64,000 bases of DNA. Source: Tolypeutes matacus. Its lineage: Eukaryota > Chordata > Mammalia > Cingulata > Chlamyphoridae. The translations under genes were made by a program, and so were the position numbers. Each line of letters begins with the position of its first letter. The stretch's first letter is position 1. This document shows, piece by piece, positions 1-11,084 of the stretch. The notes below the pieces were generated by a model. That model was given only the letters and a program-made list of their open reading frames with translations. It was not told the DNA's origin and made no database searches. The stretch covers positions 6,704,502 through 6,768,501 of the forward strand of contig JAKSZT010053881.1 in the NCBI GenBank assembly GCA_026826555.1. The letters are read 5' to 3'.

Positions 1-1384
1 GTTCTACCAAGCATTCAAATAAGATTTAATACCAATTTAACTCACACTCTTCCAAAAAGTTGAACAGGAAGAAATGCTACCAAACTCATTGAAGCCAGTA
101 TCACCCTAATGCCAAGACCAGATAAAGATATTATGAAAAAAGAAAATTACATACGCATTTCCCTAATGAATATGGATGCAAAAATCCAACAAAACTTGCT
201 AATAAAATCCAACAACACATTAAAAGAATTATTCATCATGATTAAGTGGGTTTTATAACAAGCATGCAAGGATGGTTCAACACTAGAAAATCAATCAGCA
301 TAATACACCACATTAATAAATCAAAGGAAAAAAATCACACAATCCTATCAATTGATGCAAAAAGGCGTTTGATAAAATACAGCATCCTTTCTTGATAAAA
401 ATACTACAAAAGATAGGAATTAAAGGAAACTTTCTCAACATGATAAAGGTCATATATGGAAAAACCCACAGCTAACATTGTACTCAATAGTGAAAGACTG
501 AAAGCTTTCCCACTGAGATCAGGAAAAAGGCAAGAATGCCCACTGTCACCACTGTTGTTCAATATAGTGCTAGAGGTTCCAGCTAGAGCAATCAGGCAAG
601 AAAAAGAAATAAAAGGCATCCAAATTGGAAAGGAAGAAGTAAAACTTTCACTATTTGCTGATGATATGATCCTATATCTAGAATCTTCTGAAAAATCCAC
701 AACAAAGCTACTAGAACTAATAGATGAGTTCAGCAAAGTGATGGTAGACTAGGTTAATGTGCAAAAATCATAGCATTTCTATACACTACTGATGTACAAT
801 CTGAGGAAGAAATCAGAAAAAAAATTCCATTTACAATAGCTACTAAAAGAATCAAATATTTAGGAATAAACTTAAACAAGGACAGAAAGCATTTGTATTC
901 AGAAAACTACAATGCATTGCTAAAAGAAATGTTAAAAGACCTAAATAATTGGAAGAACATTCCATGCTTATGGATTGGAAGACTAAACATTGTTAAGATG
1001 TCAGTTCTACCCTAATTGATATATAGATTTAATGCAATCCAGGTAAAAATTCCACCAGCATTTTTTTTTTTAAAGAAATGGAAAACACAATTATCAAATT
1101 TATTTGGAAAGAGTAAGGGTCCCAAATTGCCAGAAACAATTAATATAACCTATGAACTATGGTTAACAGCAATACTGTGATATTCCTGCATCAATGCCAA
1201 AGATGTACTGTGTTAATAATAGGGGGATATAGAAAAACTATACCAAATGTATGCTATAGACCATAGTTTGTGGTAATAGTCTGATGATGTTATCTAATCT
1301 ATAAAAATGTTCCACAACAATTGTAGTGTGTTAGTGGAGGGGTATTGTAATGGGAATTCCACACACGTGCATGATTATTTTGTA
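1..1384 (+). mobile_element. L1 LINE, ORF2 reverse-transcriptase region plus 3' UTR, internally deleted
   Basis: The segment reads as L1 ORF2 in sense orientation, from upstream of the reverse-transcriptase core through the FADD motif (654-665) to about 1120. It then jumps to an L1 3' UTR (about 1125-1384) resembling the xenarthran L1 tail seen at 40.7-40.9 kb (stretch ending GTGCATGATTNTTTTGTA). Most of the ORF2 C-terminal region is missing at the jump. The copy continues beyond the left edge of the window. It ends on a 23-base T run (1385-1407) and not on poly(A), which is odd for a plus-strand copy. Frameshifts and stops make it inactive. Confidence 0.85.
456..752 (+). pseudogene. L1 ORF2 reverse-transcriptase fragment
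   Basis: This 98-codon open stretch of a decayed L1 ORF2 carries RT hallmarks: a [13 protein letters not shown] block (about residues 28-40), an [14 protein letters not shown] block, and the catalytic FADD at residues 67-70 within [12 protein letters not shown] complete L1 ORF2 protein is about 1,275 residues, so this is a small remnant of the palm domain. It stops at TAG (750-752) and homologous sequence continues downstream in shifted frames. The ATG is an internal methionine, not a real start. Confidence 0.85.
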
Positions 1385-4165
1385 TTTTTTTTTTTTTTTT
1401 TTTTTTTAAGATATACTGGATCAAGTTCTAAGGGAATAACTGCTTTGGGGGTTCTCAAATGATAGATTACATATAACCAGGTGGCCATGGTTTTCCCTGG
1501 AAATGTGCATTCCCTAGAAATGCAGATTCCCCGAAAATGTGAGAAAGGCCCTCTCACCCATCTCAGTGCATTAGGAATGAGAAGTATATTGACAAAATGA
1601 AGCGGGAGCCCGACTTAAAGGTATTAGCAGCCTTTCAGGGACTCTAGGTACTTTGAGTCTCTAGGGCCCGGTGCTTTCAGTCTGCAGAGCCGTGGCACGT
1701 CCCCGTGAGGACGACAATCATTGCGGCTTCATGAACTTCGATATGACACTTACTTCTGTATTTCAAAACGGCTTTTCAAAAATGTAAAGGGTTTGACTGG
1801 AAGAGAGGCCATAAATACACAGCTGGCTGCGTCAGTGCCGTAAAGGGAAGGTTCGAGTCTGTGAAGTTGATTTTGCTCTGGTTTCTGCTGACTTGTGTGT
1901 TGAGCCCTGTCTTCACACCTCCAGTGAGATCCAGAGAAAAAGAAGCAATTTATCCAAAGGGCATAAAGACCGACCTCAAAATCAAGTTGCTACTTACTAA
2001 AAGCATATATCTGCATTGCAAAGGATTTTTTTTAAAAGTCATTATAACATGTAAAGTCTGTTTATGAAAATATCTCTCTTCACCTTTTGGCTCATCTTCC
2101 TCTAGAATTATAAATCTTACTGCCTGCTACATTCCAATGAGTCCATCCAATGATTCCCATGATCCTGTCTGCTACTGAGTATATTTGCAAGTTATTCCTT
2201 ATAATAAATTCCTATAAATTCTATGCACCATTTTATACATCCTATTTGTCTCTATGGGGCTCAACTCATCTTTTTTTACTCTCTATCTCCCTCTGCCGCT
2301 GAGAGAATAAATCAAACAGAAGTATGTCCACCAGCACCCACTAGTAAATAAGGAGAATTCCAAGTTCTTTATTTTGGAAAAATGACATTCATGCTAAAAA
2401 AAAAAATCTTTTCCTACTTTGCTTATCTTCAGAGTTAACATAGCTTCTCTCTGCTTTCCTTTAACACCAAACCTCTGTGCCAGCCGCATTTCCTCACTGA
2501 CTATTCAGTTCTTACCCACTTCTCTGCTCCCTTCTGGTAATTTCCCTTAAAAAAAAGATCGCCCCTTACTTATTTGTCATGTACAGTGACTTAGTCTCAT
2601 TAGGCAGACATCATTTGAAATCATGGGAAAATGCTTTCCTATATTTCATCAACATACCTCTTTTCTTACCCATGCCGTGAGGGCCTCACAATGCCAGGTG
2701 TAAATGAGCAAGTTTTGGAGTCCAACCTCCTTTCTGATATCTTCTTTAACAACATCCCAGTTTCATCTTATATTCAGTTTCTCTTTGTCTTTCCTTTAGT
2801 AAATCCAGCTCCCAAGATCTCGATAATTCAATGGCCTCACTTAATCTCTGTGACTCTACCTTAAATGGGAGATGCTCATTGACCTATGTTTTGCCTGGCT
2901 CCAGGGCCAAAACAAGATGTTGGGTGCCCTGACAGGTAATAATTTTTCACCCCCTTTTAAAATAAACCATTCTGTGAATACTTATTCAAAATGCATTTGG
3001 TAGAGGTGGGAAAACTAGTTTTCTACAATTAAAAATCATGAAACTCTGTATTAGCTGTCCCTGTGTTCCCTTCTCCAAAAACAGAACACACACAAGAGCA
3101 ATGTAAAGTTTAAAGATGACTGAGTAGAGATATAGGTGGGGATAGTGGCTTAGGAAGACTAGGGGCTCTCCCAGCTCACCACATTTCTGCCAGACATCCC
3201 CAATTGTCAGTCTCGTCTCCCAGGCCTCTTGACCAGGCCCATCTCACTGTCTCTCTCTCTCACTCTCGCTCTCGCTCTCATTCTCTACTCTTTAGTTTTA
3301 CCCCAACCACGTACTCCAAGCTTACATATCCTCACTTACTACTAAATCTTGTTTTTAAGAATATTAAATTCCTCGGTATAGTATATTTTGTGTTCACCAA
3401 AATAAATGTCTTTCAGTTATTTTGGAAGATAGGTTTGTTGTCACCATTTCAAATTCAAAATAAATTTATTACATGTGTTGAATGGGAGTGGGGCCAATTT
3501 CCATTTCAGCGCTAACCTAAGGAATTGCATGTGGAAACCCAAGTCAACTTGTCCCATATTTCCAATTTTTCCAATGGCATTCTGGTAGATTAATACCCTC
3601 GGCAACTCTTTAATGCAGTAACCCTTAGTTCAGCTGGCTTGGCACATGGATGCCTTGGGTATGGCCATGACTATTTTCTTCTGAACAAGAATCAGCGAAT
3701 TGTTATGATTCTCCTTGATTACTGAACAGGTGTAAAAAGGTTACCCTCCTGGAGTTTCTGAAACTGTACCACTAGGGGGGGACACACTCCACCTGTGTGA
3801 AGGGAATTTCCTTCTAGACTTTCCCTGAACTGGTGTTGGATTTCAGAAAGAAACTACTCCAGTCATTATGGGGAGAAGAGAGCAGTTCGCTGACACACTT
3901 TTCCTAGTTGACTGAGCCACACCTTTCATAATAGATTGAGCCAGGAACAAGCAGTTGCTCTGTGAAAATGGAAAGCCTAACAAAGCAGCAAGCTGAAGGA
4001 GAACTCATTCGCTTCACTTAAGAAGACTAAGGAAAAATTGCTGCGCTGGTGATACCTGGGCAGAGCAAGGCACCTCACTAATGGCTTCAAACTGAGAAAA
4101 GATTCAAACCTAACCATTGAGTCCTTGCTCCTGTAGCTTGGAGTCAGTCACTTTAGGAGAAAATA
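1385..4165. other. Mostly unassigned sequence
   Basis: No family was recognised with confidence. A T23 run occupies 1385-1407. A mildly CpG-containing patch with a TATA-like box lies near 1680-1870 (separate entry). 2080-2880 is pyrimidine-rich, and a (CT)n-like stretch lies near 3240-3290. A GGGGGG run is at 3775-3781. No supported exon was seen. Confidence 0.5.
1811..1929 (+). pseudogene. Possible relic first exon with TATA box and signal-peptide-like reading frame
   Basis: A TATA-like ATAAATA (1811-1817) lies 44 bases before a GTG codon at 1861 that opens a frame beginning VKLILLWFLLTCVLSPVF. That is a lysine followed by a hydrophobic core, as in a secretory signal peptide. The frame reaches a possible splice donor (CTCCA|GTGAGA, about 1924) and stays open to 2067. 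With GTG where ATG would be expected, it could be a start-lost exon of a small secreted protein. It could equally be chance. No family was recognised. Confidence 0.15.
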
Positions 4166-4169
4166 ACAT

Positions 4170-4345
4170 AATGGAATACAACAATAACAACTTTAGCACC
4201 TACTGTGCGCCCAGTACTCTAATAGGTAGTTTATATACATTACCTCAATCCTTCCGATGACTCTATTTGGTGTGCTATTCCTATTTTACAAATGAGAAAG
4301 CAGACTTTAAAAATATAACCTTTCCAAGGTCTCACGACTGTTCAG
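4170..4345 (-). repeat. MIR SINE
   Basis: The plus strand reads the reverse complement of MIR: 'cacctactgtgcgcccagtactctaatagg', then 'ctattttacaaatgagaaa', then a degenerate 'ccaaggtctcac'. This is an ancient mammalian tRNA-derived SINE, strongly diverged. Confidence 0.75.
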
Positions 4346-4659
4346 AAGAAGAACCAGTATTCAGCCCACAGGTCTGTCTAATTGCAAAGTCTGTTTCTAC
4401 AGAGTCAGCTAAACAATATTTCGTATCAGAACTTCATCCTCTTTCACCTTGGTGTTTTTGAAGACTCACAGATAGCACCAGTGTTTTTTGGTTTTCAGAG
4501 GCCAGTGGACTCTTCTGGTCTGTTTTAAGCCTAGTGCTTCCTCCTGTCCTAGTTTCCATCTTCTTTTGAGCCAAGGAGTCATTTCCTGTCCATTTTATTT
4601 CCTCCCTCATCTCCTAATGTAATTCTAGAAGGACAGAACTTTGCTATTGGAAGAAACCA

Positions 4660-4850
4660 TGGAGACTCTTCTAAGAAAAAGTTAAGTGACTTGATGAGGC
4701 CACACACCCACTGACCAAGGGAGACAATACCTATGTCTGTGTGCCCCCCTACTAAGTGCTCTTTTCTGCTGGGCAGGCTCTGAGGAGCACAGATGATTTA
4801 TATTTTACCAAAGCCTAATGGTAGAGCCAACACCAGCACTAGGTCTCCTA
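4660..4850 (-). repeat. Possible MIR fragment(s)
   Basis: Weak MIR core resemblance: 'gttaagtgacttgatgaggccacac', then 'taatggtagagccaacaccagc', on the antisense side. Too diverged to bound well. Confidence 0.35.
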
Positions 4851-4995
4851 CCTGACTCCAGCTCCTGTGCACCTTTATATTCTTCTGCATCTTGAGAATG
4901 ATCCTTTCTTATGCACAGTACGTTACTGTATCCAAAGCACTTTCAGCTCTTGTCCCCATTTCACATATAAGAAAACTAGGTTCTGAAGGAGCCAC

Positions 4996-5320
4996 GTTTA
5001 TTAGGTACTTATTGCTGAGAACTATTTAAGCACCTGTCACAAGCTTTGTAAGCATCACTAATGCTTACAATATTATGTAGGCATTAGCTCCATTTTATAG
5101 ATGAAGAAATAGGTTCAGGCAGGTTAAGTGACATACCATATTATACATTATATTATACAGCTAGTACCTGTCAGAGCCAGGTTTTGAACTGGGGACTCTA
5201 TCATCAAATCTCTGCAATTTATATACTGCACATTCTTAGGGTCATATGGCTAGTAAGTAATGAGCTGTGAGCACAGCCTAGGATTCTTGACATCTGATCC
5301 AGTATTCTTTCCTTTATAAT
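4996..5320 (-). repeat. MIR SINE, with an adjoining second MIR fragment
   Basis: Antisense MIR: 'tattaggtacttattgctgag...', 'ctccattttatagatgaagaaa', 'aggttaagtgac', 'cagagccaggttttgaactgggg'. A second MIR 5'-end-like piece follows at about 5235-5320 ('catatggctagtaagtaatgagc', 'aggattcttgacatctgatccag'). Confidence 0.75.
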
Positions 5321-5324
5321 GTGC

Positions 5325-7430
5325 TGACTCTGGAAAAGAATTGATACACAGTTTTTAAGAACTTTTAGTATAAATAAAACAATTTAATCAAAGGACTAAT
5401 TTATTTTTAAACTTTGGGATTATTTTTGAAAATGCAAAGTTTATATTTTAATGTCCTAACCTAAATCTCTGAGTACATTGCTTTCATTAGAAGAATGGGG
5501 TTATCATGTCTGACCCTTCAGGAAATGTCAGATAAAGACCTCATCTTGTTAAAAAGATTTTTAGTATTTTGTGTTTTCTGTTTATTTTAAGCTGAGGCTG
5601 GCAGTCAGTTTGAATTTTACTGCAGATTGCAGGTCTAGTTTAACTCCCCGAGAGTCCTGATTTATTATAGGAAAATGCCGGCAGACATTTTAGACTTGCA
5701 AAATGACTACCAATCACAGTTCACATTAAATCCATTCTTCCTCTGCTGATTTAGGTGTTTTGGGGAGTAAGGAGGAGGGAGGAGTTGTGCTGCCCTTATG
5801 GAATTCATGCCGAATTCCAGATAAGAAGCTGTTCTCTCCCGAAGATGATGGTATATCCCTGGATTTGCCTTCTGGCTGAACGCACTGCTAAGCGTGGAGA
5901 AATCCTCAACCCAGGCTCTAAGAACCCACTGCCTTATAGCATTGGTTCACTTGGCATTTCCTCTCGAGTTCTTCAAAATGCTGGTCCTCCAAGGCATGTG
6001 GCATGTCAGGCACCCTGTGAAAAACCTGGATCCGCTGTGTTCTAGGCATACTCTCACAATAGGACTGCAGGTCTCAGATGTCCTGCCACACCCTGCACTG
6101 AGCTCTGTTAATGAAAGGAAGATGATTTACCAAGTGCCTTTGCCCAGAGTTTGCACAATCACATTAGCTGCTTTTAATTTTCATCTAAAAGACAAAAGAA
6201 ATTGGCTCTTCTCCCTTTTTCTTCCCTTTTGGTGGTAAGTTTAATGCCTCCAGCCTTGCAGAGTGCCCAAAGAGCATGTTTTTGCCACGTTGGAAAGGAA
6301 AAGCACTTGGATGCTGTCTCAGATAAGCAGTGCAGGTCCTGAGACTGGAAGGGCCCACAGGAAATTAACACATTTCTCAGGGTGTGGCTCAGGGATTTGG
6401 GGGGGATGTTGAGGATGCCGGAGGCTGTCTCACAGGGAGAGATAAGATCAAGTTCTTGCAACTTCTGTCAGTGCCAGACGTGTTGGTGCTGCCGATATTT
6501 CTTGTGTGATCTGCCTTACATCAGTGTGCACAGGGTCCCCGGCCTAACTGGGTCTACGGGGTGGGATGGACCCAGATGCTCCCTAGGGTGCCTTCCAACT
6601 CCAATATTCTGATTACATAAAATGCTCAGGGAGTGGGAAGTGTTGAGCAGGGTTCATAATGAGTCATTTTAAGAGCATGTCATACATTTATTTTTTCAGC
6701 TTTTGAAATGATTCGCTTTGATGACACATGAACAAGTCTTTTATTCACTGAAGAACCTAGAGCATAATGCAAGTAAAGCAGGATGGAACTATTTTAAAGA
6801 GCTGTTCTACAGTGCCTATCCGTTAGAGAAAAGCCACGTGTACAGTGAAGAGAAGACAATCCAGGCAGATAGGAAAATCCCCAGGGGGCCTTCATGATGC
6901 TCAGGTTACAATTCCCAGCAAGTAGAAATATCCTGAGGTTGCACAGGTAAAAAGGTGACCTATGAGGTACTCAGCCTCTTGGGCTTTCAAGCCCAAGCTT
7001 GAAATCTGAGGCTGACCCATCACCACTGGCATCCAGCCCAAAGTTTGACCTGGGCAAACAGATACCTCAATGTTTTAAGTTCTCAGGTTTCTGTTCCATG
7101 GGGCTCTGGGCCTGAGTGTCTGGTCAGCTAACAGACTCCAGTTGAAGAGATACACTGAGAGGTGTCCTCTCCTGTCTTATCTCTGGTTGCAGCTCCACCT
7201 GGGTGACAGCTCCAAGGGCAGACTTTGTACCCATCAGGCTCACCTGACATGGTGTGAGCTGTCCTGGAGCAGGCTATGTTGTGCAACTCCTCTGCGTTCT
7301 GCAGCCCAGCCCAGGACTGCTCTGGGCCTAGGCAAGGGCTCTGATGTCCCTGGAAGAAGAGAAGACAAGATTATTATTCTGGACAGGGCTGGTGGGGAGC
7401 CACCAAGGTCCAACCTGAGTCCTATCTCCA
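5325..7430. other. Unassigned, apparently unique sequence
   Basis: No recognisable transposon or exon was found. Reading frames here (for example 5755-6045, 5894-6238, 7142-7609) have no recognised domain, no supporting splice context and no start context of note, and are treated as chance frames. Confidence 0.45.
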
Positions 7431-7432
7431 CC

Positions 7433-7615
7433 AGTAACCATTTGAGCAACCTTATCTCTCCAAGGCTTGGTTTCCAATTCTGTAAATGTAAACTTTATTC
7501 TGCAATTATTGAGTGCCTACTACTAACCAGGTACCCAGTGCCTTTGGGTACTGGGGAATCAGTGGGGACCATGTGGACAAGACAGAGGGCTCTGCCCTCC
7601 TTGAAATAAACGAGT
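7433..7615. repeat. MIR fragment (+) followed by L2 3'-end fragment (-)
   Basis: 7433-7492 resembles sense MIR ('gagcaaccttatctctccaaggcttggttt', 'tctgtaaatg'). 7505-7615 reads as antisense L2 3' end: 'ttattgagtgcctactactaaccagg...', then 'gacaagacagagggctctgccctcc'. Confidence 0.5.
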
Positions 7616-7705
7616 CTTGGGAGAATTCCACGAGACAGTATATGTAAAAGCATGCTGTCTGACCCTGGTGGTTGCTTGCTCTGTTAACTCTAATGAATTT
7701 CCTCC

Positions 7706-8030
7706 AAAGCTTGTAGAAGATCCTTTAAAAACGTGCCCTTTCCCACCTCCGCCTTTGCACATGCATTCCTTTCTGCCTAGAAGGCGCCTCCTCACCCCTT
7801 GGCCCAGCTAACTCCCCTCAGCCAGAGTCATCAGGTTAAATGGTCACTTCCTCAGAGTAGCCCGTCCCTGATCTCCTGGTCCACATTGCCCCCTCCCGTC
7901 CATTTCCATGCATTTCTGCTTTGATGTAATCACTTTGGAGACAAACGGCTGTTTCTTTCCATTTTCTGGGCTGCTTTCCTGTCTAGAGTGTAAGCTCAGC
8001 ATAGACAGTGTCCTTGCCTATCTGAAGTCT
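7706..8030 (+). repeat. L2 LINE 3' end; left part duplicated at 9.43 kb
   Basis: Sense L2 3' terminal sequence: 'cctttgcacatgcattcc', 'tctgcctagaa', 'cacttcctcagagtagcccgtccctgat', 'gagtgtaagctc'. The first 116 bases (7706-7821) recur at 9431-9551 at about 90% identity by eye. That is far above the similarity of two independent L2 copies. Confidence 0.75.
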
Positions 8031-8569
8031 CAGTGACTAGCTCTGAGATTCTCCAAAAATATCTGGCCATCCAACTGGCTGGTGCAAAGGATGGCATGTT
8101 TGATTCCCCATCGTTAGTAAGCACTTACCTGGGACACACTAAGGCTTCTGAACACAAGGCAGCAGCAGTCTCCTCTAAGACATTACACAACATTCACACT
8201 CTTTATCTGTTCTCCCCGTGGTCAGGTAGCTTGCTATAAAGGAAAAGGCCTTGTTTCTTGTAACTCTGGATAGAAGAAGTTTGGAAAAATTAAATCCATA
8301 GCACAAGGCTGGAATGGTGTCAGAGGCAGAATTGTCACCATGCTGACTTTTCACTGCAACCCGGTGTGAAAAACATCCCCAGGCTCAGCTTCCTTGGTTT
8401 CCTTGTGGACGAGACCTTGGCAAACATACTGCCATTTGCCTATGACTCACTGGGAAATGTGAATGTCGTTGCCTCTTTGTGCCCTGTTGGATTTAACAAA
8501 GCGGCAGTGAACCTGACCCCTGTGGTTTTCTTTTGGCCAGAAGAATCCAAAGTCTCTGGGTGCACTGGA

Positions 8570-8894
8570 CATCCCACATGCATTCCTGCAGGCCCACCAC
8601 ACAGAACCCCATGCAGATCCATGCCAGGCTTCCCACACCCCTGTGCCTTTGCCCATGCTGCTCCTTCCCTCTCTGTCAAACCTTAATTCACTCTTCAAGA
8701 CTAAGATGAAATATCATTATCTGTAATGCTGTCTCTGACCACCTCCCTCCCCCCAAATTGGAGTTAGGTGCTTTTTTCCAAACCCTTATAACAACAATGT
8801 AATGTTTATTTATGGATTTCCCCCTCAGTAAATTGAAGACAAACGAAATTGTGCTCATCTTTTTATCACCTCTAGCTGGTAGAGTGCCTAGACA
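8570..8894 (+). repeat. L2 LINE 3' end
   Basis: Sense L2: 'cctgtgcctttgcccatgctg', 'tcaagactaagatgaaat', 'gctgtctctgaccacctccc', 'aattgaagacaaacgaaattgtgctc', 'tagagtgcctagac'. Interrupted or ended by a small hAT-like element at 8895. Confidence 0.7.
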
Positions 8895-8976
8895 GGGGTT
8901 TTTAGCAAGGGATCCGTGAGCTTGAATTGAAATTCAAAAAAACATTATTCTTTGATAATAAGGGTTAAGAGCCCCT
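8895..8976 (-). mobile_element. Short hAT-type miniature element
   Basis: Begins 'caggggtttttagcaaggg' and ends with the inverted counterpart 'agggttaagagcccctg', typical of hAT/Charlie terminal repeats. The roughly 80-bp interior shares 'gtgagcttgaattgaaattc' (as reverse complement) with the larger element at 9203-9397, so the two are relatives, one being an internal-deletion form. Confidence 0.6.
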
Positions 8977-9202
8977 GGCCTAGGATGTCATAGGTGCGGA
9001 AGGAATGAAAAGCAGAAAGCCAGGCCTTGGTAAAATGTGTCTGGGGGCCAGTGGGTCAGCCAGAATGCTTAAGAGCAAGTGTATGTGCCAGAAACTACTA
9101 GAGGGTACTTTTGAGGTCAGAGTGTCAAAAGAACCAGAAGTCATTGAAGGCTTGTGGGCAGGGCAACAGCATGAGGAAGTAGTGCTTTGGGAATATTTAG
9201 AG

Positions 9203-9397
9203 CAGTGATTCTTCACCTTTTTTGCTCCACGGACCCCTTTGCCAGTCAGGTGAAAACCATGGACCTCTTACTAAGCCCACACTATACTGTGTGTTATTTA
9301 AGAAATATATCAGACCCTCACCAACATGTCCCCACAAGAATGATGTTTTTTCGAATTTCAATTCAAGCTCACAGACCCCTTGTTAAGAACCCTTGAT
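9203..9397 (+). mobile_element. hAT-type nonautonomous DNA transposon
   Basis: Starts 'cagtgattcttcacc' and ends 'ttgttaagaacccttg', an imperfect terminal inverted repeat of hAT/Charlie style. The interior carries 'ctccacggacccctttgcc', then 'gacccttgttaagaaccc'. It shares its right-hand 60 bases with the element at 8895-8976 in inverted orientation. Confidence 0.6.
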
Positions 9398-9430
9398 TTA
9401 TAGGTATAGTAAGTATGATAAGGTTAAAGT

Positions 9431-9551
9431 TTCCTCCAAAGCTGGTAGAAGAACCTTTAAAAATGTGCCCTTTCCCACCTCCGCTTTTGCACACGCATTC
9501 CCTTCTGCCTAGAAGGCTCCTTCTCACCCCCTTGGCCCAGCTAATTCCTCT
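9431..9551 (+). repeat. Second copy of the 7.7-kb L2-containing segment
   Basis: Starts 'cctccaaagctggtagaaga' and ends near 'ctcagccc', matching 7706-7821 base for base with about a dozen differences. Both copies include sequence upstream of the recognisable L2 part, so this looks like a local duplication, not two L2 insertions. Confidence 0.75.
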
Positions 9552-9564
9552 CAGCCCATCCATA

Positions 9565-9715
9565 ATAATGTAAAATAGTCTTCCTATTTTACAGATGAGG
9601 AAACTGAGGCTTGAAGAAGTTATTTTGTCAAAGGGCACACAGCTAGAAAGCAAAGGAATCCAGTTTAGAAACCAGATCTGATTTTAGACTGTGTGTTCTT
9701 AGACACTATGCAAAA
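9565..9715 (-). repeat. MIR SINE
   Basis: Antisense MIR core: 'cctattttacagatgaggaa', 'actgaggcttgaagaagtta', 'cacacagctagaaagc', 'agaaaccagatctgat'. Confidence 0.8.
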
Positions 9716-9789
9716 ACATCCCCCCAATCTGCAAACACTGCCTTGTACCAGGGTCCTTTAGCTCTTCAGGGAATGATCTCTCAGCTGAG

Positions 9790-9910
9790 TTTGTTTGACT
9801 TCAGAATACCACTAACCTTCTCTGAGACTGTTTCCTCTTCAGTAAAATAGGAGCATTGAGCTAAGTGACTCTAGGGCCACTTTTAGACTCCAAAAGGCTA
9901 TGATACCGTG
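9790..9910 (+). repeat. MIR SINE fragment
   Basis: Sense MIR: 'ctaaccttctctgagactg', 'tttcctcttcagtaaaatag', then 'gacttgactctagggccac'-like tail. Confidence 0.55.
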
Positions 9911-9998
9911 TAGATACAAATTGGCTTCCTAACCTGGAAATCAGCTCAGTTGAAGTGTAAGTGCACTTGTGTATTGGTCCTGACTTTTTTTTCCACAG

Positions 9999-10260
9999 GT
10001 GGTGATTATGACTTCTAAACACAACAAAACCTGTGAAAATATTATCTTAGATGTCTAGTGATTCTTCCCAAATGAGCACTTAAAATATGCTCAGACATTA
10101 AAGAATAACTTTGCTGAACTCACAGAAAGCGTGTTTATCTGAACAGTCATGATTAAATCACAGCAAAGTTTCCACTCACTGTCCATAGCCTGAAAACCTT
10201 AATGTAACTTGTAACTTGTAATCTGTATCTCACTGAAATAAAATTCAACGCTGTATTGCC
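9999..10260 (+). other. Possible 3'-terminal exon (acceptor plus poly(A) signal)
   Basis: A pyrimidine tract ending TTTTTTTTCCACAG (AG at 9997-9998) is a good-looking splice acceptor. AATAAA lies 240 bases downstream at 10237-10242. The interval between has no recognisable transposon and no long reading frame. It could be the last exon of a noncoding transcript. Both signals occur often by chance, so this is a weak call. Confidence 0.15.
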
Positions 10261-10264
10261 TAAA

Positions 10265-10322
10265 CCTGTAGCACAGCGCTCTCCCTCCCCCCACCCCAAT
10301 CCCACCCCAACCCCTACCCACA
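10265..10322 (+). repeat. C-rich low-complexity tract
   Basis: Run of CCCC/CCCACCCC units with few other bases. Its complement is G-rich and could form a G-quadruplex. Confidence 0.7.
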
Positions 10323-10804
10323 TAATTCTTAATCAGCATGCAGGCAGTTTTCTGTCTTCAGGCTGAATCGTTGTGTGGAACTATCTGAAAATGTCAGAAT
10401 GAATTCTGAAATGAAAAGGAGCTCCCACCCATACCAGTGAAGAACATCCTGGGGTTTTTGTGTGTATATGCTTTTGTTTTGTTTTGTTTTTTTTCATCAA
10501 GTATGTGCAATAACTCCTTTGATTTGGCTTTCTTTTGGAAGGATCTGTCTGATGCCATTTTTCTGAAACATTCAGAACAAGATACAATCTCATTATAGTC
10601 AGCTACATGAAATGGACCTTTCAGAGCATAAAGAAACATCTGTCCCCCATCTGTGGTGCCTGAAAAATAGGACTTTCAATAGAGTACATTGTAGGACACT
10701 AATGCTTTTGAAGGGCAAGAAATCCATTTCTGGCTAAAATCGCAATAAATATGTCTAACAGAATATTTTCATTTTTCCTACTGTTTTTCAAAGGGCATTT
10801 CAAA

Positions 10805-11005
10805 GGCCATTATAGCAGAGCAGTTTAAGAACAGTCTCTAGAAGCAGGCAGAAACCTGATAAATGCTTGCTGTCATGTACCAGTAATGAGACCTTGGGAA
10901 GTTATTTAACTCTGATAGTTTTAGGTTTTCTCAGAGATTAAAAAATCCCAAAACATAATGTTTTCAAAGAGACTGGTACATAGAGCACTAAATAAATGCC
11001 TGTGA
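10805..11005 (+). repeat. MIR SINE
   Basis: Sense MIR: 'gaccttgggaagttatttaactctgatag', 'actggtacatagagcactaaataaatg'. Followed by a (GTTT)n stretch at about 11015-11045. Confidence 0.65.
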
Positions 11006-11084
11006 TACCAGGTTTTTTGTTGTGTTTTTTGTTTGTTTGTTTGCTGTTAATACTAGGGGCCAAAACTCCTGGTTCATGATGCAG

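Noticed and set aside
1375..1557. 60-codon minus-strand frame ending in a poly-Lys tail
   Set aside because: The Lys run is the translated T23 tract and no homology was recognised.
3237..3300. CRISPR-like or regulatory array of CTCT repeats
   Set aside because: Simple (CT)n sequence without spacers, in a mammalian genome.
7142..7609. 155-codon plus-strand frame
   Set aside because: No domain. Its 3' third overlaps MIR and L2 fragments, and there is no splice or promoter context.
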